A stretch of DNA of 64,000 bases from Zingiber officinale. Its lineage: Eukaryota; Streptophyta; Magnoliopsida; Zingiberales; Zingiberaceae. A program made the position numbers and the translations under genes. Below, in pieces: positions 1 to 11,192 of this stretch. The stretch covers positions 27,985,891 through 28,049,890 of the forward strand of contig NC_055990.1 of NCBI RefSeq assembly GCF_018446385.1, given 5' to 3'. Position 1 is the first letter of the stretch, and every line of letters starts with the position of its first letter. The notes under the pieces are model-generated. The model ran no database searches. It had not been told where the DNA came from and saw nothing but the letters and a program-made list of their open reading frames with translations.

Positions 1-1393
1 TCTTTGCTCTATTTTATAACATGATTAGTAAGCTTAAAGTTGCTTTCTTTTGCTCTATTTTATAGCATGATTAGTAAGTTCAGATTTGCTTTTCTTTGCC
101 TTGTTTTATAATGTGCTTAGAGAGTTCAGATCTGCTTCCCTTGTGTTATTTTCATGTAGCATGCTTGGTTAGTTGTAATCCTATACTTGTTAGATATATC
201 TACAGGATTCTAATAAGCTCTAATAAAGGATTATGAGAAGTGTGAGTAAAGAAAAAGACCAAAGTCTAGTTAAAAAGAGATAACAAGTAAACTAAAGTAA
301 GAGGCTAGTACCCGACTTCCAAGGTTGCTATTAAACAAATCCAGGTGACCAATTCTAAGGTCTTGGCCCTGGTAAGACCAAGGTCTTTACCTCATAGGAC
401 TAGAGGCTCGCTACCTCAGTCACTATTAGAGAGCGCGCAAAACAAAGATGGTACTAAGCCTGGGCCCAAAGAAGAAAAGAAAAGAAAAGAAAAGAAGAAC
501 AAGAAGAAGAAAGTGAAAGAGAAATTAAAAGATTAATTTCTAGTATAAGAAAAGTAAGAAGAACAAGAAGAAGAAAGTGAAAGAGAAATTAAAAGATTAA
601 TTTCTAGTATAAGGATATAAGAAAATGAAACAAGTTTATGCTTAGAATCAATAAAAGTTTAGTTCTTTAATTCTAAGCCTACAGTAGTAGTTTCATTACT
701 TTCTTGTCAGTTAGTGAGCATGTTTAGTATTCAGTTTTATTTCTGTATACCATGAGTACATGCAGCTTTGCTTTAGCATTATAGTTTCAGTATTATTGCA
801 TTACTTTTATGCACTTCGATGTTTTTGTGAGATAGATTAGTACTTACTAAGCGTTTTCGCTTATAGTTTTGTTTTCTTTCCTCCTACCGCAGATAAAGGA
901 AAAGCTAAGATATGAAAGGGAGGCGACAGGGTGGTGGTGGTGATGAAGGTGTGTGATGACTGGACTGTGGAGAGATCCAGAAGTAGCTGGCAAAATTGTC
1001 AAGACTTTCTTTTAGTTCTCTTTTAATGTTATATTAAATTTGGGGTTGTAGTTGAGTTTATTTCCGCATGTCTAGTTAGTCTCTTTTATTATTTGTTGAG
1101 TGTTGTAGTCGTTGCTATTGCTAGAGTAGTTTCTTTGTTTTTATTGTGATTTTATTACTGCGTGGTTGTGGAAAATGTGTTCCAGCCGCTTGTGGCTGCG
1201 TATATATCTTATGTACTATGGATTTGGTCACCGGTACAGGGGAGACTCTGCCGAAATTTTTTGGTAGGAATTCCTCTGAACCGTGATAAATCTAACTGAT
1301 TCTATTAGTAGCGTCAGTGATACTAGTAAGTAGAGTAGCAGTTAGGTAACGGTCGCCCTTAGAGAGTAGTAGTAAGAAGGGTGGGTTGTTACA
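1..1393 (+). repeat. Right part of a long-LTR-family LTR (copy A)
   Basis: This noncoding stretch ends in a GTTGTTACA terminus at 1393, where Copia integrase coding sequence resumes on the minus strand. The part near 1200-1270 (a GTCACCGGTACAGGGGAGA-like run, then CCGAAATTTT) matches, inverted, the edge of the solo LTR at 2160-2220, so the two belong to related LTR families. The left end lies outside the window, so its TSD cannot be checked. The 63-codon lysine-rich ORF at 345-536 has no recognisable domain and is not taken as a gene. No coding sequence is seen. Confidence 0.6.
492..613. repeat. 58-bp tandem duplication in LTR A
   Basis: Bases 492-549 are repeated exactly at 556-613 with a 6-bp spacer. 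The unit is purine-rich (GAAGAA-type) at its start and ends TAGTATAAG. The exact identity points to a recent local duplication. Confidence 0.85.
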
Positions 1394-2150
1394 CAACATT
1401 CGATTACGACGTTCTGCTACACCATTAAGCTGTGGTGTTACAGGAGGAGTCCATTGTGAGAGAATCCCATTCTCTTTTAGATAGTTCTTAAACTTTGTAC
1501 TCAAGTATTCTCCATCTTGATCTGATCGAAGCTTCTTAATACTTTTTCTCAGTTGTTTTTCTACTTCATTTATGAACTCTTTGAACTTTTCAAAAGATTC
1601 AGACTTATATTTCATCAAATATATATACCCATACCGTGAATAGTCATCAATAAAAGTAATGAAGTAGTAATGGTCATGTTTCATGCTAACACTTAATGGA
1701 CCACACATCAGTATGAATCAAATCCAACATATCATGCGCACGTTCCACTTGACCTTTAAAAGGTGTCTTAGTCATTTTTCCTTTCAGTCAGGATTCACAA
1801 GTTGGTAGGGAATTTATGTCTGACGAATCAAACAATCCTTCACTTACTAACTTAGTCATCCTTCTTTGAGAAATATGACCAAGTGTAGCGTGCCATATGT
1901 GTGTTTGATTTGTACTATCTTCTTTTCTTTTTTTTTGTTGTTGATTGCGCTTGTATATTGTTTACTGGAATATCTTTCAATTTTAAGTTATAAAGATCAT
2001 CTTCTAATTCACCAATCCCAATCAAATTTTCATCCTTCTAAATATTGCAAACACCTTTTACAAATAGACAAGAATAAACACATCTATCAAGCATAGAAAT
2101 AGAAACAATGTTTTTAACTAAGTCTGGAATAAATAAAACATCTCTTAAAT
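1394..2150 (-). pseudogene. Copia GAG-pre-integrase and integrase core fragment
   Basis: Minus-strand translation shows DVLFIPDLVKNI at the upstream end, then a pre-integrase segment with PTCES, the cysteine pair interrupted by a stop. The integrase core follows with FITFIDDYSRYGYIYL and a late motif ending PQLNGVAERRNR. The DD35E region reads RSDQDGEYL, with Q-D where most copies have R/H-G-G. In-frame stops lie near 2040 and in the pre-integrase part. Coding is cut at 1394 by LTR A and at 2150 by solo LTR B. Confidence 0.88.
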
Positions 2151-3180
2151 TGTCACACCCCAGGTAGTCCCTGCTAGAGAAAATTTCGGCAACATCTCCC
2201 CTATACGGGTGACAATATGAAATTTCCTACAATGCCCTCAGGGCGACATATACCTCGGCCAACACGGCCGGAACAATAATAATATATAACAGTACAAATA
2301 TAGCAAGCATCCACGCAGTTTAATAGTAACAACTAAACATAAGCAAAGATAAGAAAATCATCGCAAAAATCCTACTCAACTACACCCATAAAACACAAAT
2401 CTGATATCCTACTCAACTACACTCATAAAATAAAAATCCGATATCTTACTCAACTACACCCATAAAACACAATCACCAACATACATCCAAATGAAAATCC
2501 ATCGATAATAAGGAAACATACAAGATCCTAATACCAGAAGACACAAGTCTGAAACATAGTCCAACATAATAAGAAAACCAAAATGTGCAAACTCGTTGCA
2601 ACGCGCAGTGGTGGGGGACTAGCGACTGGAACCTCCTGAACAACCTCAACCTGAAAATAGTAATAAAGGGGTGTGAGTCCAACACTCAGCGGATACCTAC
2701 TTGACATGCATAGTAAATAATAACCAGCAGTAATAAATATGCGTACAGTTTCCTGGATAGAAAATGCAAAACTGTAAGGTAAGGAGAAGTTGTACTAACC
2801 GGAACCTGAGTATAGGGATATCAAGGTCGTCAGACCCATAATATCATAAATCCTATATGCATGTCAAATAATGCATCCACCAAATATGCAGCATATAAAA
2901 TGCAGCAAACACAAGGCCGTCAGCCCCAAAGTTTCATAAATCCTGTATGCATGTCAAACCATGCATCCACAAAAAATGCAGCATATAAAGTGTAGCAAAA
3001 ACAAGCAATAAATGTATCATGCATATGATGACAATGACATGTCCTGGTCACCCCTACTGCCAATCAGTCGTCTCACACACAATGGTGAGACCGAGTGGAT
3101 AAGGTTGTGACAACTGTGAACTCTGTCATCACTGCTCCTGATGAGTGACCGAGTGGATGGGATGTTGTCGGAGTACGTCT

Positions 3181-4460
3181 TGTTGGATCGAGACGCGCTA
3201 GAGGGGGGGGGGGTGAATAGCGCTCGCGGCTATTTCGTTCGATTCGTAAAACACTCGAGTAAAGACGTAGCGGAATAAAAACAAACAACACAAAGACACA
3301 GGTCAATTTTACTTTGTTCGGAGCCTAAGGCGACTCCTACTCGAAGGCCCGCGATCCTTGATCGCTTCCGGTGGGCAACAACTATAAGTTCGAAAGTATA
3401 CAAAGATGATTTACAAGTAATGCAGTAAATAATCTTATACCGACAATGGAAAATACTAAATTGAAGCTTCGGGTTGTCAGTGTCGAGTTGCAGCACTTCG
3501 GGACGAGTTCGTTAGCAGCTAAATGCAGAAGGAAGACTTGAATGTTGATGTACTGAGCTGCTGGTCGAACCCCCTTTATAAACAGTGTTCAAGGCGCCTT
3601 AAACAAGCTCCAAGGCGCCTTAAATGAGAATTTTATCCCGATCTGCTTGCTGGGATAATCCTTTGACTGCCGCGACCTGAAGGATCCTTAAACCCTTTCA
3701 TGGCGCCTTCAAGCTGTCTAAGACGCCTTCAACCCATCCAAAGCGCCTTAAGCCTGCTCTTCGCGCCAGCTCAGGATTTTGAACCCGAGGCGCCTCTAAG
3801 TCCCATGGAGGCGCCTCGGACACTGTTCATCCGAGGCAAATCTTCATTATTTTGTACCTGCAAGATATGTTAGTCCCAAACAACATCCTGCAACACAAAG
3901 TTAGCACAAAATAACAGTATGGATAATAAAGAATGTTTAAGATAGTCTCTGGATTGTCCGGGTCTGACTTCGGATTTCCTACCGGAAACCCTAGGTCGAC
4001 CCGACGCCTATTGTTCCTTCTACGGGGAACGCATCCTCACCTACTCCACTCAGGAGATTTATCTGCTGCCAGTACGATCCTCCAGATCGACTGGACTTTT
4101 GCTCAGCACTCGACGCTTCCGGACTTTCTGCTGGACATCCGCTTCTCGGCCAGTCCAGTCTTTCACCTGGTTCGCCACACCAGGACTTTCTACCTAGGGT
4201 TACCACCCCCTAGGACTTTTGCCTGAAGCCATCGACCTGCCAAGACTTTCCCATAGGGTTACCGCCCCCTATGACCTAGGGTTACCACCCCCTATGACCT
4301 AGGGTTACCACCCCCTAGGGTTTATCCCTTTGCCTAACCACAGCTAGGACTTTCCTGAAATCCTCAAGTAGACTTGTTAGAATACAAAACACCTTAACTT
4401 TGAATTCATTTTCCATTATCAAAACACGAGTTCGATCGTCGGATGCTTCCCGCACCAACA
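3181..4460 (-). repeat. 3' LTR of the nonautonomous element
   Basis: It starts TGTTGGATCG and ends CGCACCAACA, and it matches the LTR at 11193-12426 almost throughout. Differences include an extra copy of a ~23-bp unit (GACCTAGGGTTACCACCCCC) near 4265-4310 and an intact stretch near 3720-3745 that is deleted in the other copy. Bases 3590-3840 carry repeated AAGGCGCCTT and GAGGCGCCTC palindromes. A run of ten G at 3202-3211 sits near the terminus. Confidence 0.92.
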
Positions 4461-4474
4461 ATCTCCCCCTTTTT
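4461..4474 (-). other. Polypurine tract
   Basis: Next to the 3' LTR the plus strand reads ATCTCCCCCTTTTT, so the coding strand has AAAAAGGGGGAGAT immediately before the LTR. This is the plus-strand priming site position in LTR elements. The same sequence borders the Sirevirus LTR at 16362. Bases 4475-5262, further inside, are noncoding with several CTCCCCCTTA-type tracts. Confidence 0.9.
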
Positions 4475-5262
4475 GATTATGCCAACTCAAATTCAAAGTT
4501 AAGTAAACAAATGAATAGATAACCATTTAACACAGCAAAATTTGCTAATTATAGGTGAACACATTAACCAAAGCAAATTTGCTAAACTATATGCTCCCCC
4601 TTAGCTATTGCTCCCCCTTAACTGATGTTCCCCTTTTATTATTGAATTTTGCTACTCTCCCCCTTTGCCATATATCAAAAATAATAGACTTTTGAATAAC
4701 TTAGATACTTAACATTCAGTTCTTATTTATAGTTAAGTGAAAAGATGTATCTTTTTGATAGATTTTAAAGGCTAGGAGAAAAGTAATCTTTGAGGGTAAA
4801 TAAAAAGAACTCTGCAGGTATTTACAATGTTAGATTTCAAATTTAGCTAGGTTCAGCAAGGATGTGATCATTAAGTTTTTAGCTTAGACCTTTAGAAGTA
4901 GTAAAGTTTGAACAATATTTAAAGTTGGTTTAGGTTATTCATTAAAATTCAGTTGGTCCTTAAGTCCAAGCATGAGTTATAATCAGTAGATTAATTTACT
5001 AGGTATCAGAGTCCTAAAGATTAAAGCATGTGCTTAAGCAGAAAACTGAGTGTCCTTTTACCAACTGTCTAACCTTTAGCTCCTTGCTGACTGCCTATAG
5101 GGCAACAACTTTCACATGGTTAGTCAAGTCAAGTTGATTTGGTCCAGTTAGATTTGACTAGAGCTGGAAGACTCAACTTGATTAATGTATATTGCGTATT
5201 TAACGCCCAGACTCATATTGATGCACAGATATAAGCATTCTTGAGTCCAGGCTGTATCCTAT

Positions 5263-5326
5263 GCATCTCACGCCGTTCTATGTCTTTCAAACACAATCAA
5301 GGTAAACCTAGGTGTTTGTGAGATGC
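5263..5326 (-). other. Conserved inverted repeat GCATCTCAC...GTGAGATGC, 3' copy
   Basis: Nine-base arms at 5263-5271 and 5318-5326 are perfectly complementary across a 46-base loop. The same stem word occurs at 8594-8649 in this element and at 19480-19541 in the Sirevirus, while the loop sequence differs. This copy lies downstream of ORF3. An RNA hairpin or DNA-level recognition site is an inference. Confidence 0.6.
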
Positions 5327-5579
5327 TCTGGCTTAAATCTAGGGGAACATGATTTCTAGGGGAAAACTTAAGCTAATTCCAGAATTTTGAAAAATCTAGG
5401 AAATTGGGAATTTTGAAAATTATTTTTCCTAGTATTTGAAAAATGATGAGTAAACTCAGGGTAGTACTAAAATTATCAAACTGACTAAGCATGCAAGTAA
5501 GTACATAACCCGTCAAGGAAGTCTAACAAAATGAATAGGTAGTGCAGGTGTTCATAGTACAATGCATAAAATAGTCATA

Positions 5580-6839
5580 TCAACTAGCGGGATCATCCAC
5601 GTGAGGAGCATCAGCTGGAAGGTCATCAGCGGAAGGTGGTCCATGGGGATGCTCGGGTGCTGGCTGACCCAGACGTCGTATCTCGTCATGAAGGGACGTA
5701 AATCCGGCAGCCATCTCGGATCGAATAGAGAGAACTATCCATCGTGTCTGGATGGACTCGACCTCGAGTCGAGCAAGTCTATCCTCGACGAAGAGTGATG
5801 TAGATGTCGAAGGTCCAGCTGAGGTGGATGGTCTGGCAGACGGGGAAGGATCTGAGAAGAGAGCCTCAGCTAAGAAATCAGCCCACTCCTCTCCCTCGCC
5901 TGGTATATCCTCGGCTGCTGGAGCGATAGGGGCAGCTGCTGGCCGTGGTCGTCCTGTCCAGGCTAGAACTCCATCAGCTGTGATATCAGCACCGACTAGT
6001 CTACAATTACGGGATCCTAGCTCGTCATATATAGTAAGAGGAATGACTGTTCCCCTGGTCACATCTATACCCTCTATAGTCGAAAAGAAGCGTGTCAGAA
6101 TATGACAATAGGGCATGTGTACTGTCCTGGAGGTGACTATCCCAGATGCACAGATAATGTTCTGAAACATATGCAAGGCTATATCGATGTCAAATCGATG
6201 ACACAAGGTGTACAGGAAAAATGAATGTGAAGGTCTCATCTTCGGGACATCCCGAGATGAGATCGGCAAAATACATGCTGTCAGGACCCTATACATCACA
6301 TAGTCCTGAACCCGAAGAGAGACTGACTTGAACTCAGTCAGGCCAGCAGGTCTCTCTTCCCCGAAGAAATACATGTAGATAGTATCTAACGTAATGTGGG
6401 AGTAAGGATCGCCAAATGGCAGGTCCCTACTAGGGTAGCATAAGAAGGTAGACTCTGAAACCCTAAGACCTAGGGTGGTGCGTAGCAAGGCGGGAGTCAG
6501 CTCTATGTCAACGCCAGCAACTCTGGTGGAGTACCTATTATCATCAACCCTCTCAAGGTTGTAATAAAACTGTGCACATAACTCCTGATTTACTGTATCA
6601 GTGCAGTAAACCAATTGGTCCATTTGATAGTGTTCTATCATTTGGATACATGGCTGACAGAACTGGGTATAAAAGGTCCTATTTACATATCTAGGTTTGA
6701 TAGGTTCAAAAATGTAATTGGCAAAGGTATCCCTAAGATGTATAGTGGGGAATCTGATATCTGCTGATGGAAGTCTATCTGGATTAGGATCAACGTGTCG
6801 ACGTTTCCTATTTTCAACGATTTTACCAAAAATTGACAA
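5580..6839 (-). CDS. ORF3: transposon-associated protein in the env position
   Basis: This is an open frame of 419 codons, between gag and the polypurine tract. It is homologous to the 445-codon ORF at 16886-18223. Shared landmarks in order are an F-Y-x-N-L block (here FYYNL, residues ~90-95), a DYxxxxxxTxCxLPIxS segment (here DYVMYRVLTACILPISS), and MPY-x-HI (MPYCHI), followed by D-V-x-x-G. The C-terminal third is rich in P, A and S and includes a short helical, probably coiled-coil segment. It resembles the plant family usually annotated 'putative plant transposon protein'; that assignment is from memory. Function is unknown. No signal peptide or clear membrane span is visible, so an envelope role is not supported. 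An open frame in an otherwise defective element suggests youth or selection. Confidence 0.75.
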   Translation of the reverse strand: MSIFGKIVENRKRRHVDPNPDRLPSADIRFPTIHLRDTFANYIFEPIKPRYVNRTFYTQFCQPCIQMIEHYQMDQLVYCTDTVNQELCAQFYYNLERVDDNRYSTRVAGVDIELTPALLRTTLGLRVSESTFLCYPSRDLPFGDPYSHITLDTIYMYFFGEERPAGLTEFKSVSLRVQDYVMYRVLTACILPISSRDVPKMRPSHSFFLYTLCHRFDIDIALHMFQNIICASGIVTSRTVHMPYCHILTRFFSTIEGIDVTRGTVIPLTIYDELGSRNCRLVGADITADGVLAWTGRPRPAAAPIAPAAEDIPGEGEEWADFLAEALFSDPSPSARPSTSAGPSTSTSLFVEDRLARLEVESIQTRWIVLSIRSEMAAGFTSLHDEIRRLGQPAPEHPHGPPSADDLPADAPHVDDPAS

Positions 6840-6929
6840 AGATAAACAGAAATTTTATGTAAAACTTGATTGGGAAGAATTGGGATTATACCTAGGAGGC
6901 ATTGCCAGGTGTTGAGGGAAGATTAAACG

Positions 6930-7190
6930 GGTAGAAGGCGCCTTGGTTGCTAGGAATCATACGCAGGAATGTGCTCGGCGTCGGCAGAAGATCGAACAGA
7001 AAGACTCTGTTCATTTTCTAAATCTGAGAATTGAAGGCGCCTTAAGAGTGTTTAAGGCGCCTTGAATAGGTTTAGAAGGCGCCTCAGATCGATCCAAGGC
7101 GCCTTAAGGTGATGCGGCGGGAACTTTCCCGTCGCTCTTGGAGGCGCCTTCCAGTGTGGGAGGCGCCTCTATGAGGCGCCCTCCCCTTTA
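6930..7190. repeat. GGCGCC palindrome cluster upstream of ORF3
   Basis: About eight copies of A/G-AGGCGCCTT/C-type 10-bp palindromes lie within 260 bp, between the ORF3 start and the AT-rich repeat. The same words are clustered in both LTRs of this element (3590-3840, 11600-11815). They are absent from the neighbouring Sirevirus, which carries a different palindrome at the equivalent places. Confidence 0.8.
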
Positions 7191-7219
7191 TATATTTTAT
7201 ATATATTTTAAACAATTTA

Positions 7220-8577
7220 ATAAGGTTTTTAGATTAAGAAAAAAAATTTAAGGTTTAATGGATTTTGTAAGATAATTTCGAAAAAAATGTTTTTGAAATT
7301 CAAGTTTTTTAAAACAATTTTGAACTTTAGATTTTAAAACAATTTTGAACTTTAGATTTTTAGAATAATTTTGAACTTTAAATTTTTAAAATAATTTTGA
7401 ACTTTAAGTTTTTTAAAACAATTTTGAAATTTAAGTTCTTAAAACAATTTTGAAATTTAAATTTTTGAAACAATTTTGAAATTTAAGTTCTTAAAACAAT
7501 TTTGAAATTTATATTTTTAAAATAATTTAGAAATTTAGATTTTTAAAATAATTTTGAACTTTAGATTTTTAAAATAATTTTGAACTTTAAGTTTTTTAAA
7601 ATAATTTTGAACTTTAGATTTTTAAAATAATTTTGAACTTTAAGTTTTTTAAAATAATTTTGAACTTTAGATTTTTAAAATAATTTTGAACTTTAGATTT
7701 TTAAAATAATTTTGAAATTTAAGTTTTTAAAACAATTTTGAAATTTAAGTTTTTAAAACAATTTTGAACTTTAAGTTTTTAAAATAATTTTGAAATTTAA
7801 ATTTTTTTTGAAATTTAAGTTTTTAAAACAATTTTGAAATTTAAGTTTTTAAAACAATTTTGAACTTTAAGTTTTTAAAACAATTTTGAAATTTAAGTTT
7901 TTAAAACAATTTTGAAATTTAAGTTTTTAAAATAATTTTGAAATTTAGATTTTTAAAGTAATTTTGAAATTTAAGTTTTTAAAAGAATTTTGAAATTTAG
8001 ATTTTTAAAGTAATTTTGAAATTTTAATTTTTAAAGTAATTTTGAAATTTAAGTTTTTAAAACAATTTTGAAATTTAGATTTTTAAAGTAATTTTGAAAT
8101 TTTAGTTTTTAAAACAATTTTGAAATTTAGATTTTTAAAGTAGTTTTGAAATTTAAAATTTTAAAGTAATTTTGAAATTTAAGTTTTTAAAACAATTTTG
8201 AAATTTAGATTTTTAAAGTAATTTTGAACTTTAAGATTTTTAAAATAATTTTGAACTTTAGATTTTTAAAATAATTTTGAAATTGAGTTTAAAATAATTT
8301 TGAAATTGAGTTTTAAAAATCATTTTGAAATTGAGTTTTAAAATAATTTTGAAATTGAGTTTTAAAAATCAAAATAATTTTGAAATTTAGTTTTTAAAAT
8401 AATTTTGAAATTTAGTTTTAAAATAATTTTGAAATTGAGTTTAAAATAATTTTGAAATTGAGTTTTAAAATCATTTTGAAATTGAGTTTAAAATAATTTT
8501 AAAATTTAGTTTTTAAAATAATTTTGAAATTTAGTTTTTAAAATAATTTTGAAATTTAGTTTTAAAATAATTAACTC
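7220..8577. repeat. AT-rich minisatellite, unit about 26-28 bp
   Basis: About 1.35 kb consists of variants of TTTTTAAAATAATTTTGAAA with AACTTTAGA or AATTTAAG linkers. The unit drifts to a shorter form (AAATAATTTTGAAATTGAGT, ~20-24 bp) after 8280. It contains stops in every frame and fills the place where pol would be expected between gag and ORF3. Confidence 0.9.
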
Positions 8578-8593
8578 AATTTTAATTTCTTAG

Positions 8594-8649
8594 TCATCTC
8601 ACCCGATCTAGATTGTCAATCAGGGAATCCTATAATTGTTGTGAGATGA
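8594..8649 (-). other. Conserved inverted repeat TCATCTCAC...GTGAGATGA, 5' copy
   Basis: Nine-base arms at 8594-8602 and 8641-8649 are perfectly complementary with a 38-base loop. It lies downstream of gag and upstream of the AT-rich block, the same relative place as the repeat at 19480-19541, which follows pol in the Sirevirus. Bases 8650-9119 beside it hold unassigned noncoding sequence with TACCC-GGGTA-type motifs. Confidence 0.6.
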
Positions 8650-9119
8650 ATTATTGTTAAATTTAAGGGTCTGGTTTAACTTTGTGTTAGATTCAGGTTT
8701 AGCTTTGGTTTCAACAAGTAAGCATTCTTTGGATAAACTTCTGGGCTATGGTGAGTCACACGGAGCTCATTAAAGTAACCATACCTTCGAGGTTTTCCAA
8801 ATAGTCCTACCCATTGAATTTAATACTAATCTTTGGTCTAACTAGTTAGGATCCATTTAAGGGTAGCTTCGGTCAGTTCCACTTGGCCAAATGCACCAGG
8901 TCGAAGCCATATCTTCCTAGACATGCGATGCCCAAGTTTCCCTAACATACTATCATCCAAAAATTTCACCGGTACTGTGGTTCAAGTTAAACTTAGCCCG
9001 TTTTTAAACTAGCCTTAATTACCCTGCCGGGTAATCTACTCTTATTTTACCCATTTCGGGTAGATTAAGTTTAGTTACCCTGTCGGGTAGTTCAGTGGGG
9101 GGTGCCAGCTATTCTGGAT

Positions 9120-9283
9120 CCTCCATCTATATTTTGAATTTATGATTTAATTTCAAATTTTTAATTTGATTTTGATTTTTGAATTTAGAATATAAAGATT
9201 AATTTCGAATTTTTAATTTGATTTTGAATTTAAATTTCAAATTTTTAATTTTGATTTTGAATTTAAATTTCGAATTTTTAATT
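9120..9283. repeat. Short AT-rich repeat after gag
   Basis: The stretch is made of repeats of AATTTCAAATTTTTAATTTG and GATTTTGAATTTA-like units. It directly abuts the gag stop and has no coding potential. Confidence 0.7.
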
Positions 9284-10942
9284 TTAAATTTTTAATATCG
9301 TTTTCCTTTTAGCTTTCCCTGGATCATAGCCTCGATTTGGTCTATCGAGGTAGTGTATTTGATCCTTCGGAACCCAGTATTGACCAAGTCCAACTTGATT
9401 GATCAATTTAGACTTGAGGACCCATGCTTGGACTAATTTACTACCTTGTTTGTTTATTAAGGATAAATAAGATCTATATTTCTTTTTACTTTTATATCCC
9501 AGCCCAGTTTTGTTGTAGACGGCTCTTTGTGTTCCAAGAATTAGGTCCAAGTTCTTGGATCCTAGAGAAAACCGTTCTAAAGTATTTTTTAAATCTTTTA
9601 CCTGATTTTTCAAACTAGAGTTTTCTTCCTCAAGTTTTTGAACTTGAGTAGAATTTCCAGTTTGAACTTGATCAGGTAAAGAATTAGTGTTTGTCACTTC
9701 TTTAAGGACGGCTACTTCCTTTAGAAGTGATTTAATCCTAAGATTTGATTTAGCTAGTTTGCGAAGTAAGTAATTAACTAAATTATTAAGCCTTGGAATG
9801 CTTACAGTGGAGTCTGGCCCTTCTGAAACGGATGCGGATCCGTGGCTTTGCTCAGACTCGGCTTCTGACTCGCTCTCGATGATCTGGTCCCGGGCCATCA
9901 GTGTGAGTAGACTTGTTTGATCAAGTTCATCGTCATCGTCCTCTGAAGAAGATTCGTCCCAGGTTGCTTTCAGGGCCTTCTTTCTTCTTTGCTTTTTGGC
10001 CTCCTTTTGGTTGGGATAGTTGGCTTTGATATGCCCCTTCTGGTTGCACCCGTAATAAGTGACTTCGAACTTTACCTTTGAGTTCGGTTGGGCCTCCCTG
10101 GACTGAACTGCCTTCTTTAGATCTTTCTTGTTGAAGCCCTTCTTCTTCTTGTAGAGCTTCTTCACAAGATTCACGAGTTCGCTGGTCAGTTCATCCTCTG
10201 AATCTTCTGAGTCGGGTTCGTCTTCTGATTCCGATTCAATTTTTCGCCGTACTCTTGATTCCCGTGTTCGACTCGTACCTGCAACCAAAGCAATACCCTT
10301 CTCGGATGGCTGTGCATGAGTTTGTTCATGAAGTTCAAATTCAGAAAATAACTCGTCTAACTTTAAAGAAGATAAGTCTTTGGAGACCTTGTAGGCATCT
10401 ACCATTGATGCGCACAATGTACTCCTTGGAAACGAATTTAATGCGTACCTTATGACGTCCCAGTTTTTGACTCTTTGTCCAATTGCATGAAGTGAGTTAA
10501 GAATGTCCTGGATGCGTGCGTGAAGCTGGCTCGCCGTCTCACCTTCCTGCATTTTTAGATTATACAATTTATTAAATAATAAATCTCTTTTACTTACTTT
10601 TGTGTCCGTGGTGCCCTCGTGGAGTTCGATCAGCTTTTCCCAGAGTTCCTTCGCGGTTGAAAAGGGACCGACTCTGTTGAGCTCCTCCTTGGTAAGACCG
10701 CACTGGACGGTGCAGGTAGCTTTGGCGTCGGCTTCCACCTTTTTGATGAAGGCTGGCTCCCAGTTCTCACAGGATGTAGGCTTACCGTCCGTATCAGTTG
10801 GTAGTTGAAGTCCTGTCTTGACTATCATCCAGGTGTCGAACTGGATCTTCAGATATATCTCCATTCGCCCCTTCCAATATCCGAAGTCTTCTCTGGAAAA
10901 TAGTGGGGGATGAACAGTGCTATATCCTTATTGTTGAGTCAT
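9284..10942 (-). pseudogene. gag: Sirevirus-type gag with early stop
   Basis: The open part (10864-9284, 526 codons) has the gag core: an early W-M-I-V helix, GPFSTAKELWEKLIELHEGT, a region ending YALNSFPRSTL, acidic and basic stretches, one zinc knuckle, and a C-terminal coiled coil before AVYNKTGLGYKSK. The frame extends upstream to an ATG at 10942, but codon 5 (10928-10930) is TAA. The zinc knuckle reads YYGCNQKGHIKANYP: the first and last cysteines of the CCHC array are tyrosine, both explainable by G-to-A changes. Gag would package RNA in cytoplasmic particles; loss of two zinc ligands should harm this. Confidence 0.85.
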
Positions 10943-11178
10943 TTTAGACCTAAATAATCAAAAACAAAAAGATCTATTCCAAGACTGTGTCTTGGATTAG
11001 TAGTGCGGGAGGAAGTAGAAAAATAATAAGCTCAAGTGGTATTGACCAACTTTGAGCAACACTGATTAAAAAAAATTAGAACTTTAGCTAATTAGCTAAT
11101 TTCTAATTGACTCCGAAACAAAATACCACGAAAAAAAAAATGTTTTGAATGGTGGTTGCACCAATTCAAAACAACCCC

Positions 11179-11190
11179 GCTCTGATACCA
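11179..11190 (-). other. tRNA-Met primer binding site
   Basis: The plus strand reads GCTCTGATACCA, the reverse complement of TGGTATCAGAGC, which pairs with the 3' end of initiator tRNA-Met. It is two bases inside the 5' LTR, as expected. Bases 10943-11178 are the leader, without a gene. Confidence 0.92.
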
Positions 11191-11192
11191 AT

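Noticed and set aside
345..536. Lysine-rich 63-codon ORF
   Set aside because: Composition comes from a GAAGAA-type repeat in LTR A; no homologous frame in the duplicated copy.
5580..6839. Retroviral-type envelope glycoprotein
   Set aside because: The position fits, but there is no signal peptide, membrane span or cleavage site.
7220..8577. Possible centromeric satellite
   Set aside because: It is confined to one retroelement interior, the unit is only 20-28 bp and variable, and no long homogeneous array is present.
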